Shown in pieces: positions 9,246 to 20,100 of a stretch of DNA of 64,000 bases. Positions within the stretch are counted from its first letter, which is position 1. Each line of letters starts with the position of its first letter. Source of the DNA: Anoxynatronum buryatiense (lineage in GTDB: Bacteria > Bacillota > Clostridia > Peptostreptococcales > Tindalliaceae); contig NZ_FXUF01000007.1 of assembly GCF_900182905.1 (NCBI RefSeq), positions 1 to 64,000 of the forward strand. Direction: 5' to 3'. A program made the translations under genes and the position numbers. The notes beneath the pieces are model-generated. The model was not told the DNA's origin and did no database searches. It saw only the letters and a list, made by a program, of their open reading frames with translations.

Positions 9246-12200
9246 CTATGAATCTTTTTTTCGATGTGCCATTTCCTTTCGCAGCAGTGCCTCAATTTGT
9301 GGTGCGGGCATGGGCTTGTAAAAATGGAAACCCTGCACATCATCACACTGTTGCTCTTTTAAAAACTGCAGTTGCTGTAGTGTTTCAACACCTTCTGCAA
9401 TCACGCTGAGCCCCAGGCTTTTGGCCAAATGAATGATGCTTCTGGCTATGGCTTGGTCTTTGCCACCTTTATCGATGCCGTGGACAAACTCCATGGCTAT
9501 TTTAAGGCGATCCACCGGCAGTTCTTTGATGCGGCTCAGAGAAGAATACTCGGTGCCAAAGTCATCGATGGAGATGGTCACCCCCAGGTGCTTCAGCTGC
9601 TGAAGCAGTGCAATGGGATAGGTGGTTTCTTTAATAGCAATGCTTTCAGTGATTTCCAGCTCAAGGCAGGCGGATGACAGCCCTGTTTCCTGCAGCACCT
9701 GATACACCATTTCCACCAGCCGGGGGTTGCGAAACTGTTCCACTGACAAGTTCACTGCCATGGTCACCAGGGGCAGGCCCAGGTTCTGCCAGGCTTTGTT
9801 CTGCCGACTGGCAGTTTCCAGCACCCATCGGCCAATGGCATTAATGAGCCCCGTTTGCTCTGCCAGGGGAATGAAAACGCCTGGAGGAATCAGTCCTTTT
9901 TCTGGATGCTGCCATCGAACAAGGGCTTCAACACCGACCATTTGCCCGGTGTTAATATTGATCTGGGGCTGATAGTAAAGCACCAGCTCCTGCCGCTCGA
10001 TGGCCCGGTAAAGCTGGCTGGTCAGCTGCGTTTTATCTTCAATGCCTTGTTTCATCGTAGGCGTACAGCCAGCCACCTGGTTTTTTCCCTGGTCTTTGGC
10101 ATGGTACATGGCCAGATCGGCATTTTTGATCAGGCTTTCTGCATCAGTTCCGTCTTCAGGATAGACGGCAATACCTCCACTGGCAGTGACAAAAAACTCC
10201 TGTTCTTTCACCTGTATCGGATCGCCAAAAACTTCCATGATGTTTTCCGCCATTGTCTGGATCTGTTGACGAGTTTCCATTTCTGGAAAGAGAATGAGAA
10301 ACTCATCGCCTCCAAACCGGCAGAGGGTGTCCTGTTCCCGTATCTTTCGGCTCATGTTGCCTGCTGCCTGTACCAGCAGCTGGTCACCGCCTTCATGCCC
10401 CATGGTATCGTTAACGCTTTTGAAGGAATCCAGATCAAGAAATAACAGACCGATGCGTTTTCCTGTTTGAGCAGCCTTAGCGATGGCCTCTTGCAGGCGA
10501 TTGTTAAACAGTGAACGGTTGGCCAGGCCGGTGAGGCTGTCATAATAGGCCAGTTGGTTGATTTCGGCTTCATTGCTGATCTTCACCAGTGCATCTGAAA
10601 CCAGATTTGCCAGAATGCTCAACACCTCTCGATGGCTTTCCTGCCAGTTTTTTGTCTCACGGGTAGAATCAAATCCGATGAATCCGAAGAACCGTTGCTG
10701 ATTCATAATGGGTAGTGCCAGGGTTGACAGAATCTGCTGACTTTCCAGTAGTTTTTTCTCATTTGAAGCTTCCGGCGGCAACTGGGCCACCGCCGGAATA
10801 TGCACCATGCGGTTCCGGGTCAACTGATCCATCCACCAGGAGACATCTGCCGTTGAAAGAGCTTCTGCTGCTGCTTTGCCTGACTTGGTGTGCTCATGAC
10901 ACCACTCGTATTCATATGTAAGGAGCGTCATATCTTCCGAAGCCTTAAAGAGGTAGCTGCGGTCCACCTGAAAATGGCTGCCTGCCTGCGCCAGCAGGTA
11001 GTTGATTTTTTCGTCCAGATTCGCCTCGTTTGCCTGCACAAAAGCTGCCGACACATTGGCCACCACCCGCTGCAGGTTGGTCTGATCCATGTTTTCCTTC
11101 AGGCGGTAGACATAGGTGCGGTTCACGTAGTAGGCCAGAAAAGCTCCCAACAAGTAGATGCCCAGCCATGTGACGTGATCTGCAGCATTGATGCGAACCA
11201 TTTGTTCCGGCACCTGCCGCCAGATCCACAGATGAGTCATCACGGCCGACAAGGTCACCATTACCAGCATGCTTCGGTGGCTGTACACTGCCGATATAAT
11301 CATCAATATCAAGGGAACCGGCCACGCGATGTGGCTGGCTGCGGAGCCCATCAAGTACAGCATAATCAAAGGATAGCTTCCCGCCAATATTGCCATTAAC
11401 AGATTATCCTGCCTTTTGGTTGAAAGGGGCAGGCGGGGAAGGAGCAGCAACAGAACGCCACATAGAAATAGAAGTGCGCTAAAGGTAAATGTTCGACGCA
11501 AGGCTTCTCCGTTGAGAAAATACCCTCCCATGTTCAGCACACTGCCCACTGCAAATGAAAAGGCGACATAGCGAAACATCTGGAGTCGACTGGTTTCATT
11601 CAGTATTTGCCCCTGAGCTGCCGTTTCTTTATTAGTCATCAGTCCGTGCTTCATCACCGCCCGGTAAAAGGCCAGCATGGGAAACAGAGCAAACACTATT
11701 CCCATCTGTGGAAGCTCTGCTGTCAGCGAATACCGCAGCAGCACGTCTGTGACTGTGGCAAGGATAAAAGCGAGTATGAAGCCGCCAATAATCAAATGAG
11801 TAGTTTTTCCAATTTCTGCATGATCCTGTTGTTTTTTCCAGCGCATTAAAATTCTCAGCCCAATCATGGAATAGAGTATGTAGTAAATCCGGTATAAGGT
11901 TTCTCCCATACCGGCCGGTTCGGTGTCGATCCAGCCGGCCGGCATTTTAATGAGATGATAGCTCTCAACAGGCAGGCTTCCGATGGGTCCAAAAAAAACA
12001 AAAATCACCAGGGCCGGCAGATATAGCAGCACCTGAATGATTCGCTTTTTCAATAAATCATGGTGCCCTGCCAAAATGAGCAGAAAATGAACCATAAAAC
12101 TATAAAACACGCCCCACCCAATGGATGCAACTCTGTGCCAGAAAAGTGCCGATTCAGCATTTGGGGCGGCATTTCCCATGGAGTAGGCGAGTCCCCATAG

Positions 12201-12341
12201 GGTTAAAGCACCTGAAATCAAAAAGAAGAGACGATTCAACCTGTCGCCCGTGTTCAATAAGAGAATATAGACACCCATGGAGGCATAGATGGCTGATGTC
12301 ACCAGAAAAACAAATGAAAAAAACACATCTGATGTGATCAT
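9246..12341 (-). CDS. Membrane GAF-GGDEF-EAL protein (c-di-GMP synthesis/turnover)
   Basis: A 1031-residue protein. The first ~410 residues are two groups of hydrophobic helices; the first seven resemble the 7TM input region found on histidine kinases. A GAF-like domain (about 430-590) follows. The GGDEF domain carries an intact 'RFGGDEFLILFPE', so cyclase activity is likely. The EAL domain carries 'EALVRW', 'NLS', 'ELEITES', 'DDFGTEYSSL' and 'IAEGVET', so phosphodiesterase activity is also plausible; the usual DDFGTGYSS is DDFGTEYSS here. It is the first gene of a signalling block but is transcribed alone. Start codon choice is less certain because the nearest GGGAG lies rather far upstream. 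Confidence 0.9.
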   Translation of the reverse strand: MITSDVFFSFVFLVTSAIYASMGVYILLLNTGDRLNRLFFLISGALTLWGLAYSMGNAAPNAESALFWHRVASIGWGVFYSFMVHFLLILAGHHDLLKKRIIQVLLYLPALVIFVFFGPIGSLPVESYHLIKMPAGWIDTEPAGMGETLYRIYYILYSMIGLRILMRWKKQQDHAEIGKTTHLIIGGFILAFILATVTDVLLRYSLTAELPQMGIVFALFPMLAFYRAVMKHGLMTNKETAAQGQILNETSRLQMFRYVAFSFAVGSVLNMGGYFLNGEALRRTFTFSALLFLCGVLLLLLPRLPLSTKRQDNLLMAILAGSYPLIMLYLMGSAASHIAWPVPLILMIISAVYSHRSMLVMVTLSAVMTHLWIWRQVPEQMVRINAADHVTWLGIYLLGAFLAYYVNRTYVYRLKENMDQTNLQRVVANVSAAFVQANEANLDEKINYLLAQAGSHFQVDRSYLFKASEDMTLLTYEYEWCHEHTKSGKAAAEALSTADVSWWMDQLTRNRMVHIPAVAQLPPEASNEKKLLESQQILSTLALPIMNQQRFFGFIGFDSTRETKNWQESHREVLSILANLVSDALVKISNEAEINQLAYYDSLTGLANRSLFNNRLQEAIAKAAQTGKRIGLLFLDLDSFKSVNDTMGHEGGDQLLVQAAGNMSRKIREQDTLCRFGGDEFLILFPEMETRQQIQTMAENIMEVFGDPIQVKEQEFFVTASGGIAVYPEDGTDAESLIKNADLAMYHAKDQGKNQVAGCTPTMKQGIEDKTQLTSQLYRAIERQELVLYYQPQININTGQMVGVEALVRWQHPEKGLIPPGVFIPLAEQTGLINAIGRWVLETASRQNKAWQNLGLPLVTMAVNLSVEQFRNPRLVEMVYQVLQETGLSSACLELEITESIAIKETTYPIALLQQLKHLGVTISIDDFGTEYSSLSRIKELPVDRLKIAMEFVHGIDKGGKDQAIARSIIHLAKSLGLSVIAEGVETLQQLQFLKEQQCDDVQGFHFYKPMPAPQIEALLRKEMAHRKKDS

Positions 12342-12567
12342 ATGTGCAAAGGTGCTCCCTTCAGTCAGCCACCCTCAATGTGGTAACGAATATTTCGTTT
12401 CATTCTTCAACAGGAAATCAATGGATGAATCCTGTTGTAGAGGCAACAAAGGTGTATTTGTTTCATTTTAAACAATGTGGCTGCATCTGTCAATATTAGT
12501 CATGTGCTTTCATATGCTGATGATCAGGTCATTTGGGGCAGGTTTTCCATGCGTCGCAGTGGATGCT

Positions 12568-13287
12568 TTAGTCTTTGGTTGATGGCATGATTCGATTAAG
12601 ACTGATGATCACTGCCCCCAGAAGTATCACAGCCACCCCTGCACCTGCTGACTTTTGAAGAACAGATATTATTCCCTGCTCTTGCCAGTTCAGGAAGGGG
12701 TAGGGATACTCACCTGTTTCACTGCCAATGATCATGGTCACCAGCCAATATCCCACTGGATAGAGGGTCCAGCTCCACAGATATTTCCACCGGTAGCAGC
12801 CCCTTGGCTCTGTGAGCAGCCAGTCTGTCAGATAGGCCAGGGGTACCAGGTAATGTGTCAGAAGGCTCACTGCAAATAAGGGAGGTGTGAGGCTATAGCC
12901 CTGGCGCAGATAGACGTGGAACACCGCCATGGCGAGGGTGATGTACACCAACAATCCGCCGCGCAGGCCTCTGGGCAGGTAAAGGCCCTCCCGACGCTCC
13001 GGTGTTTTCAGGCAGGAGTACAGGCTCCAGGCAACCACCAACAAATTGGTCTGATTGGTGAAAAGCCTCATCAGTCGGTAGCTTCCCTGTAGCGGGCCGA
13101 AATCGTGATGAACACCATTGAGCATAAAAAGGTAGTTGAGTAACAGTGCCACCAGGCCAACAAATCCGTAGGCCATTCGAAAGTATGTCCAGCCTGAGAA
13201 ACGTTCCTTTTCATTCAATGTTTTCCCGCTCCCCGTTTCATTCATTTCTTCCTTGTTCGATCTCCCCCATCGCTGATGATGATTCAT
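12568..13287 (-). CDS. Pr6Pr-family membrane protein
   Basis: Up to 239 residues with about six membrane segments. It fits the Pr6Pr/FAR-17a-like family: 'LFTNQTNLLVVAWSLY', 'LTHYLVPLAYLTDWLL' and 'YPVGYWLVTMIIG...YPYPFLN' sit in the family's usual order. Function in bacteria is not established. A second in-frame ATG at 13245 has AAGGAAG just before it and may be the true start, which would remove 14 polar residues. It lies 91 bp after the cyclase gene on the same strand, so they may be co-transcribed. Confidence 0.7.
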   Translation of the reverse strand: MNHHQRWGRSNKEEMNETGSGKTLNEKERFSGWTYFRMAYGFVGLVALLLNYLFMLNGVHHDFGPLQGSYRLMRLFTNQTNLLVVAWSLYSCLKTPERREGLYLPRGLRGGLLVYITLAMAVFHVYLRQGYSLTPPLFAVSLLTHYLVPLAYLTDWLLTEPRGCYRWKYLWSWTLYPVGYWLVTMIIGSETGEYPYPFLNWQEQGIISVLQKSAGAGVAVILLGAVIISLNRIMPSTKD

Positions 13288-13356
13288 GACTTATTCTTCT
13301 TCCAGTTCAGTATCCAACTGTTTTTCCGGGGTTATTTTGAACCCTTCGCCCATGTC

Positions 13357-13440
13357 TCAAGTCTTTCTGGAAATCATTCTAAAGACCTTTCTGGAAATCT
13401 TGCTGGAAATCTTTCTGGAGATCTTGTTGGAAATCTTGCT
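13357..13440. repeat. 12-bp tandem repeat encoding the tail of the diguanylate cyclase
   Basis: Units of the type GGAAATCTTGCT repeat in phase from 13369 to 13440, with a weaker unit before. They lie mainly inside the last codons of the minus-strand cyclase gene, where they encode a (Q/K)DFQ/QDLQ four-residue repeat, and they run past its stop codon at 13379. Length change by slippage would shorten or extend the tail in four-residue steps. Confidence 0.75.
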
Positions 13441-15430
13441 GGTGGTTATTTTCCGATTCATTCTGAAGGTCTTTTAAAGTGAATGTATTTTGTTCGTCAG
13501 CCAGCACCACGCAGTTGCGCCCCTGCTGTTTGGCTGCATAGAGAGCTTGATCTGCCCTGCGAACCAGGGCTTCCGGGGTCGTTTTTCGTGACGGTATAAT
13601 GGCTGCCACGCCAAAGCTGATGGTGATGACACGATGAATGCTGGAATAGGGGTGACTGATTTGCAGCGCCTCCACATTCTTGCGAATTTTTTCGGCCACC
13701 CGGCAGGCACCATCTTTGTCGGTGTTGGGCAGCATGATAATGAACTCTTCGCCTCCGTATCGGGCCAGCACATCGGTTTCACGGCGAAGGGTTTTGCCGA
13801 TGGCGGCTGCCACCTGCCGCAGGCACACATCTCCCTCGGGATGACCGAACTGATCATTATACTCCTTGAAAAAGTCAATGTCACTCATAATGAGTGCCAG
13901 AGGCCGGTTTTCACGCTGCAGCCGGTGCCATTCCTTCTGGAGCTTCTCTTCAAATGAGCGGCGGTTGTCGGCACCGGTGAGGGCATCGGTGCGGGACATG
14001 AGCATCAGCTTGCGGTTGGTATTGGTCAGCTCCAGGGTGCGCTGCCGGATTTTTTCTTCCAGGTCCCGGTTCATCTGCTGAATTTCTTCATACATGGCCG
14101 CATTTTCTGTTGCCAGGGTGTTGGCACGAAGAAAGGCGTGATTGAAGCGCCAGGCGAGAAATCCCGCCTGAATCATGATGAAGACCATCAATCCCTCTGA
14201 CACAAGCTCAGGGGCGTTCCAAAGGGAAAATTCCCGTAGCATGTCACTGGCGGCGGCCAGCAGTACTACCACCGAGCCAACTGCCATGGCATAAGCGCCT
14301 CGGTTCTTTTTGCGAAACCCGTACACCACCATGACATAAATCAGGTAGATGGACCCCAGAAGTATGAATCCCTGCCCGTATTGAAAGACAGCATCATAGC
14401 CCTTTACCGGTGTTAGCGCCACAAAGGCCGTCAGCCCCCAGATCCCCCACCCGCTCAGCCGGGCTGCCCGGTCCATTTCAGGGGAATCTAATACATCCCG
14501 CACGTATATCACCAGAAGGGGCAGCAAAATAAACACGGGAAGGTACCCCAGTTTCATCATCAACTCTCCCGGCATTTGGGGCCACAGGCGTACCACTATA
14601 CGCTCGCCGATGATGCCCCCTCGTATAGCTGTAATGAAGGCGGCTGTCGCCAGAGAAAGAAGGGCCGGCTCCCGCCGCTGAATCAGGTACAGTACCCCAT
14701 AGTACAGGGCAATCACCAGTAAGCTGCCGAAAATCAGGCTTTCACTGATGATCTGCCGCTGGGTGAGGCGGGTGACTGCCTGGCTGTCACCCAGCAGAAC
14801 GGGCCGCAGCCGCATTCGCCGGTGGTGAAAATTAGAGACCTGCACCACCACTTCCACTTCACCATCTATATGATGAAACAACAGTTCCGACGGCAGGTAC
14901 CGGGGCTTACATTCTGCCGGGTTGGTGACAGGAGTACCGGCACTGACAAGTTCTTTTCCATTGATCCACACCCGGTAGGCTGAGGCGAAATAGGCGAATT
15001 TCAGGCCATAAATCCGTTCATCCTCCGGGAGAAGCACCCGTACCCGCAAAGTGGCATACCCGTTGGCGTCCAGTCCTGAAAGTGGTTTTCCCGGCATGAT
15101 TTCGGCCGGGATGGGAATCGTTTGCGGCTCATTTGGTAGTTGAATCGCCGATAGTTCTGCCGGTGTCAGCAACTGATCTGTAAATATCTCCCAGTCACCG
15201 TTCATGGACAGCAGTGGCTTGATCTCCGGGTTCCACTGCCGCAGGTCAAAAACACCCCTTTCAACCCGAAAAGAGTCTGTCTCTGTTGCGGCTAGCTGAG
15301 TTGTTAACGTTTTATCCGCCGGTATCCAAAAACCCACCAGTGTCATGAATATCACCAGTATCACACTGATGAGGATCAGCATCGATTTTACTAGATTCTG
15401 TCGTTGCCATCTCTTTTGTTTGGTTGTCAC
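13379..15430 (-). CDS. 7TMR-DISM diguanylate cyclase
   Basis: A 683-residue protein with a GTG start. Residues 16-37 form a membrane anchor. About 45-205 form an extracytoplasmic jelly-roll-like domain of the 7TMR-DISM extracellular type ('YATLRVRVLLP', 'YRVWINGKELVSAGTP'). About 215-425 hold seven membrane helices. A coiled coil leads into a GGDEF domain with an intact 'ARYGGEEFIIMLPN' active site. Known 7TMR-DISM proteins sense extracellular ligands, often sugars. The C-terminus is a Gln/Asp/Phe repeat tail (see the 12-bp repeat). Confidence 0.9.
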   Translation of the reverse strand: MTTKQKRWQRQNLVKSMLILISVILVIFMTLVGFWIPADKTLTTQLAATETDSFRVERGVFDLRQWNPEIKPLLSMNGDWEIFTDQLLTPAELSAIQLPNEPQTIPIPAEIMPGKPLSGLDANGYATLRVRVLLPEDERIYGLKFAYFASAYRVWINGKELVSAGTPVTNPAECKPRYLPSELLFHHIDGEVEVVVQVSNFHHRRMRLRPVLLGDSQAVTRLTQRQIISESLIFGSLLVIALYYGVLYLIQRREPALLSLATAAFITAIRGGIIGERIVVRLWPQMPGELMMKLGYLPVFILLPLLVIYVRDVLDSPEMDRAARLSGWGIWGLTAFVALTPVKGYDAVFQYGQGFILLGSIYLIYVMVVYGFRKKNRGAYAMAVGSVVVLLAAASDMLREFSLWNAPELVSEGLMVFIMIQAGFLAWRFNHAFLRANTLATENAAMYEEIQQMNRDLEEKIRQRTLELTNTNRKLMLMSRTDALTGADNRRSFEEKLQKEWHRLQRENRPLALIMSDIDFFKEYNDQFGHPEGDVCLRQVAAAIGKTLRRETDVLARYGGEEFIIMLPNTDKDGACRVAEKIRKNVEALQISHPYSSIHRVITISFGVAAIIPSRKTTPEALVRRADQALYAAKQQGRNCVVLADEQNTFTLKDLQNESENNHQQDFQQDLQKDFQQDFQKGL

Positions 15431-15544
15431 CTGTATGGCCCTCTCTTGTCGCCTGCGTACATCTACATTGAAGTGATTGAGCTTCTGAGCCCATGGTACT
15501 GATTTTCAGTATATCACTGTTATCTTCTGTCTTCAATCCGTTAA

Positions 15545-15575
15545 AAATCCCCCAACCAGTTATGCTGGGGGATTC
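15545..15575 (-). terminator. Terminator of the kinase/regulator operon
   Basis: AATCCCCCA and CTGGGGGATT pair around a short loop (about 15546-15574). On the minus strand the stem is followed by TTTTT. It lies downstream of the stop codon at 15685. Confidence 0.75.
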
Positions 15576-15655
15576 AGACTGCAGGCAACCTATGATGAAG
15601 ACAGGGGATTTGGTAAAGAGCAGCTTTGGAAATCTTGTCAGTGTTCTTTATTTGT
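15547..15655. repeat. Half-copy of the inverted-repeat element at 54029-54290
   Basis: After the hairpin comes a ~80 bp segment (TTCAGACTGCAGGCAA, ATGATGAAGACAGGGGATTT, TTGGAAATCTTGTCAGTGTT). It matches 54054-54131 base for base over most of its length. The right arm of the element is absent. It sits in the intergenic gap 15431-15684. Confidence 0.7.
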
Positions 15656-15684
15656 CAGTTGCGGCTTTGATACCAGTTTCGGTA

Positions 15685-17157
15685 TTATGCCAGATGACCT
15701 GCTTCGCAACCGCGACAGGGGGGCAGGTGAATTTCAATTTTGACTCCTGGTTGATCTTCTCTGTTTCGGATCAACAGCCGCCCCCCAATGTTCCACAACA
15801 TTATTTTAACATCTGTCAACCCAAGACCCATTCCTGATTTTTGCCCGGTAAAGAACTTTTCCCCCTGAAAATAGGGAGCCATTTTTTGGAGCATCCGCAG
15901 GCTTTTGGACGGCAGATGAATGCCGTTATCGGTCACTGTCAGCCGACAGGGTTGATTATCGCCGGCACAGATAACGGCGATGTGAAGGTGTGGCTGGTTT
16001 TCCGGGTGATGTTTTATGGCATTTCGAATGATTTCTGACAGAATCACTTCCAGATTTTGAGCAGAAATGGTCAGCGCACATTGGGTTTGAGGGTTGATGG
16101 TCAGGTTTAGGGCATTTTCTGGCAGCTGATGTTCTCGACAGACAGTTTTAATCATTTCAGGCAGCTCATTCACCGGCATTATCCGATCAGCGCTGATATT
16201 GCGGGCCCCCAGGGTGCGCAGCACCCGTTGAATCTGTTCATGAAGGGTCATGGCGCCACCTTTGGCCGTTTCCACCATTTCACGGGTACCGGCCAGGTCA
16301 CCCTCTTCCAGGCTCATGGCCGCCAGGTCGAGAAAAGGGATCACCTGGTTCAGCGGCGTGTTCAGTTTGTGAGATACCAGGCTATGGAATTTTTTCACTT
16401 CCATGGTCAGTTCCACATCTTTCGAAATGTCACGAATCTGAAGCATCCACTGATTTTCGTGTGCCAGAGGATAGGTGTGCACTTCCAGCCACTGAGGAAC
16501 GCTTTCCCTGGTTTCCGGTTTCACCAGATAGTGAACTTCTTTTTCGTCGGATCGCTGTGGCCAGTGTTCCCAGGCTTCCAGGGGCTTTTTCAGAAATTCG
16601 CCTTCCAGCAGTGGTTCCAGCTGGTGCATGTGCCCCTCTTTCTCTTCGGGTATGTTCAGCATCATTCTTCCCACCGGATTGGCATACAAGATCACATCTT
16701 CATCATTGATCACCAGATAGCCGGTGTCGGCATGCTGCACCATCCATTGAAAGCGCTGCCTTTCTCCTTCCAGTTTCCGATACCGGTTCAGTCTTAAGAT
16801 GCCTTTGATGCGGGTGATAATTTCCAGTCTGTTAAAAGGTTTTGTAACAAAGTCATCTCCACCAGCTTCAATGCCTTGAATCAGCGAATCCCGGTCATCA
16901 AGAGCGGTTATGAAAATAATGGGAATTTCCCGGTAGCCATCGATGGAACGAATCTGCCGGCACACGTCATATCCGGTCATTTCAGGCATCATCACATCCA
17001 GTAAAATCAGGTCTGGATTCGTTTCCTTCAAACGTTTCAGGGCATCTTTTCCATTGCCGGCAAAAAAAAGGCGGTAACCCTGGTCGTCAAGGGTGGTGTC
17101 CAGTGTCTCGCGGGCGCTGGCTTCATCGTCAATGATCAGCAGGCGGTATCGATTCAT
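15685..17157 (-). CDS. Response regulator fused to PAS and histidine kinase module
   Basis: A 490-residue soluble protein. The receiver domain (1-120) has the acidic pair D10/D11, phosphoacceptor D54 and the conserved Lys in 'VTKPFN'. A PAS domain (about 130-250) follows. The dimerisation/phosphoacceptor helix has 'VSHKLNTPLNQVIPF', a variant of the usual SHELRTPL. The ATPase domain has 'NAIKHH', 'DNGIHLP' and 'GMGLGLTDVKIM'. Its ATG overlaps the end of the upstream hybrid kinase by 29 bases behind AAGGAGCC, so translation is probably coupled. Confidence 0.88.
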   Translation of the reverse strand: MNRYRLLIIDDEASARETLDTTLDDQGYRLFFAGNGKDALKRLKETNPDLILLDVMMPEMTGYDVCRQIRSIDGYREIPIIFITALDDRDSLIQGIEAGGDDFVTKPFNRLEIITRIKGILRLNRYRKLEGERQRFQWMVQHADTGYLVINDEDVILYANPVGRMMLNIPEEKEGHMHQLEPLLEGEFLKKPLEAWEHWPQRSDEKEVHYLVKPETRESVPQWLEVHTYPLAHENQWMLQIRDISKDVELTMEVKKFHSLVSHKLNTPLNQVIPFLDLAAMSLEEGDLAGTREMVETAKGGAMTLHEQIQRVLRTLGARNISADRIMPVNELPEMIKTVCREHQLPENALNLTINPQTQCALTISAQNLEVILSEIIRNAIKHHPENQPHLHIAVICAGDNQPCRLTVTDNGIHLPSKSLRMLQKMAPYFQGEKFFTGQKSGMGLGLTDVKIMLWNIGGRLLIRNREDQPGVKIEIHLPPCRGCEAGHLA

Positions 17158-20100
17158 CTCTGTCGGCTCCTTTCCCGGCGAAATCCTGGTCCTTTTTTTC
17201 CAGTGTCCATTGAATGATTTGTTTCAATTCTTTCAGCCGCACCGGTTTGGAGAGGTAGGTATCGGCACCGGCTGCCAGGCACCGTTCCCGGTCACTACTC
17301 ATGGCCAGTGCCGTGAGGGCTATGATGGGAATTTGGCCGAGCCTGGGATGGTTTCGAATGTGACGAATCGCTTCAAACCCATCCATCTCAGGCATGTGCA
17401 TATCCATGAGAATGAGATCGGGGAGATGCTTTATTGCTTTTTCAACCGCTTCCTTTCCGTTCCGGGCCACCATCAACTGCCAGTGCTGCTGTTCCAGATA
17501 CTGGCAAAAGGTTTCAATGTTGGCTTCCTGATCCTCTGCCAGTAAAATGACTGGCGGCGGGAAGTCCTCCGGCCTCCTGAAGGGTTCCTGAGCAGAGGCT
17601 GTTGGTTCGTTCTCCTGAAATCCTGGACCAGTCTCTTTCCAAGTATCTTTCAAAGATGTTCTCGCGACGCTTTTCTCCAGAGGGAGATGCATGATGAACC
17701 GGCTACCTTTTCCGGCGATGCTTTCGACTTCGAGGGAGCCACCGTGCTGTTCAATAATTCCCTTTGCCAGAGACAATCCCAGCCCGGCACCTTCGAAGCG
17801 TCGGTTCAGGCTGTTTTCCACCTGGGTGAATGGGTTGAAAATCAGGGTGAGATCTTCTGCCGCAATCCCAATGCCCTGATCCCACACGATGATCTTCAGT
17901 TGGTTGTTAACATTGTCTTTTTCAACAGTGAGTCCCATGTGATCGCCGGTTTCAGAAAATTTCAGTGCATTTGCCAACAGGTTCTGCAGCGCCTGTTTCA
18001 AACGGCGGCCGTCGGCATGAATGATGTTCACGGTTTCATCGTATTCGAAAGCAACAATCACTTTTTTTGATGCCGCTTTTGCTTCAATATTTCTGATGAT
18101 ACTTTCGCAGAGGGTTTTCAGGGCCACCGGCTCCTGTTGAATGGTGAGTTTTCCCAGACTTATTTTTGCTGTATCCAAAATTTCATTGATCATTTCCAGT
18201 AGATGTCTTCCACTGGTTTCAATAGTTTTCAGAGAACGGACCTGCTTTTCTGTCAGGGGGCCGCACACCTCGTCAAGCAGCGCTTCTGTCATCCCCAGAA
18301 TGGCGTTGAGTGGGGTTCTCAGTTCGTGACTCATGCCGGCGATGAAAGCTGCCTTGCCGTTGAAATCACTGATTTTTTCCTGTTGCTGTTCTGCCGCATC
18401 TGGGGGAGATGGCGGAACCGTGCCTGCGAATCTGTACCGGTTTTTACCTTCCCCTTCTCCTGCCCCTTCCTCTGTTCCTTTTTGGAGAGGTGCTGCCCGG
18501 AGCAGGCTCAGACTGACAGAAAACCGGCTGCCTTTCCCAGGTTGACTTTCCACCGACAAATGACCATTCATCATTTGCACCAGCTGCCGGGTGATGGCCA
18601 GTCCCAGCCCGGTTCCACCATACTGGCGGGTGGTGGAGAGGTCTGCCTGAATGAAGGCCTCAAAAAGCATTTCCAGCTGGTCGGCCTCAATGCCGATGCC
18701 GGTATCTTCGACATCTATACAGAGCCCCACTTCATCAACGGTTTGATAAGTGGAGACGAGGGAGAGGATCACCTCTCCCTTGTGGGTAAATTTCAGAGCA
18801 TTGCTGATCAGATTGTTCAGCACCTGCTTATAACGAACCACATCGCCAATCACCCATTCCGGCAAATAGGGTTCTGCCTGAAATATCAGTTGATTGTTCC
18901 GATTTTTTGCAAAGGAAGCAAAGCCTTCCATCACCTGCTGTGTTTCTGCCACCAATTGAAACGGTCTTTCCTCCAACTGCATATGCCCGGCTTCAATTTT
19001 GGAAATATCCAGAATGTCGTTGACGGTGTGCAGCAGAATTTCGATGAAAGCATTGACAGAATGAATATGTCTTTGCTGCGTTTCGTTCAGGACGGTTTCG
19101 GCCAGCAAATCAAGATTTCCCACAATTCCGTTGAGTGGTGTGCGGATTTCGTGGCTCATGTTGGCTAAAAATCTGCTTTTAGCCTGATTGGCCGCTTCTG
19201 CAGAGCGCAATGCCATCTGGGTGGCCTCCTGCATTTCCCGGGCACTGGTGACGTCCCGTTCCACCGACAGCACCCGCTGATCGTCCAGCGCCACGATTCG
19301 GGTTTCGTAGTGCCGGGTTTTGTCCGGAAAATCGATGCTGTATTCCAGGGGCATCATGGTTTTTTCTCTGACGGCCTGCCGGTATTTCTCCAGAATGGTT
19401 TGGGTGAAGGCATCGCTGAAAAATTGACTTAAATGGGCGGGTGTTTCATAATGGGCCAGATCGGGTTCCCGCTTCAAGTATTGCTGCAGGCAGTTTCCTT
19501 CAAGGTCGTTGACAAAAAGACTGTCTGGAATGGCCTGAAGAAGAACTTCCTTTTCGCGTTCGCTTTGTTGGTAAGCCTCCTGAATTTCTTTCATCTCAGT
19601 CATATCCATTTTGACCACCAGGTTAACCTGCCGCCCGTCGATCCATTCGATTTCTGACTGACGCACTTCATACCATCGCCCCTGATCATCTCTAAAAGCA
19701 GTGGTTTCGCGTGTCTTCTCCTTGCCTGGTCCAATCGGCAGGGAGGGGTTCTGCTGCATCCTTTGCCAAATGGCTGAAGTGCTTTTTTCTCCCTCCAACG
19801 GCCCGAATAGCTGCCTTGCCTTTTGATTGAGAAAGAGAATTTCGTCACTGTCCCGGTCCACCACCAACACGACAGCCTCCATGTTATTCATGATTTTTCG
19901 CAGTCGTGTTTCTGTCTTTTTGAGCTGGTCCATGGAAAACAACTGGTCGGTGATGTCTCGTCCCGATGCATAAATCTTGCCGTCATGGGTGGTCATCTGC
20001 CATTCAATATAATGAATGTTGCCACTGGTATCACAGTACCGGTTCACATGCCCTGCAAACACTTTTTCACCCTCATGTTGCAGGGCCTTCAGTCTGGTTC

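Noticed and set aside
12342-12567. c-di-GMP riboswitch upstream of the GGDEF-EAL gene
   Set aside because: I looked for the conserved GCAAA/GAAA core features in gaps next to the cyclase genes and did not see them; a covariance-model search would settle it.
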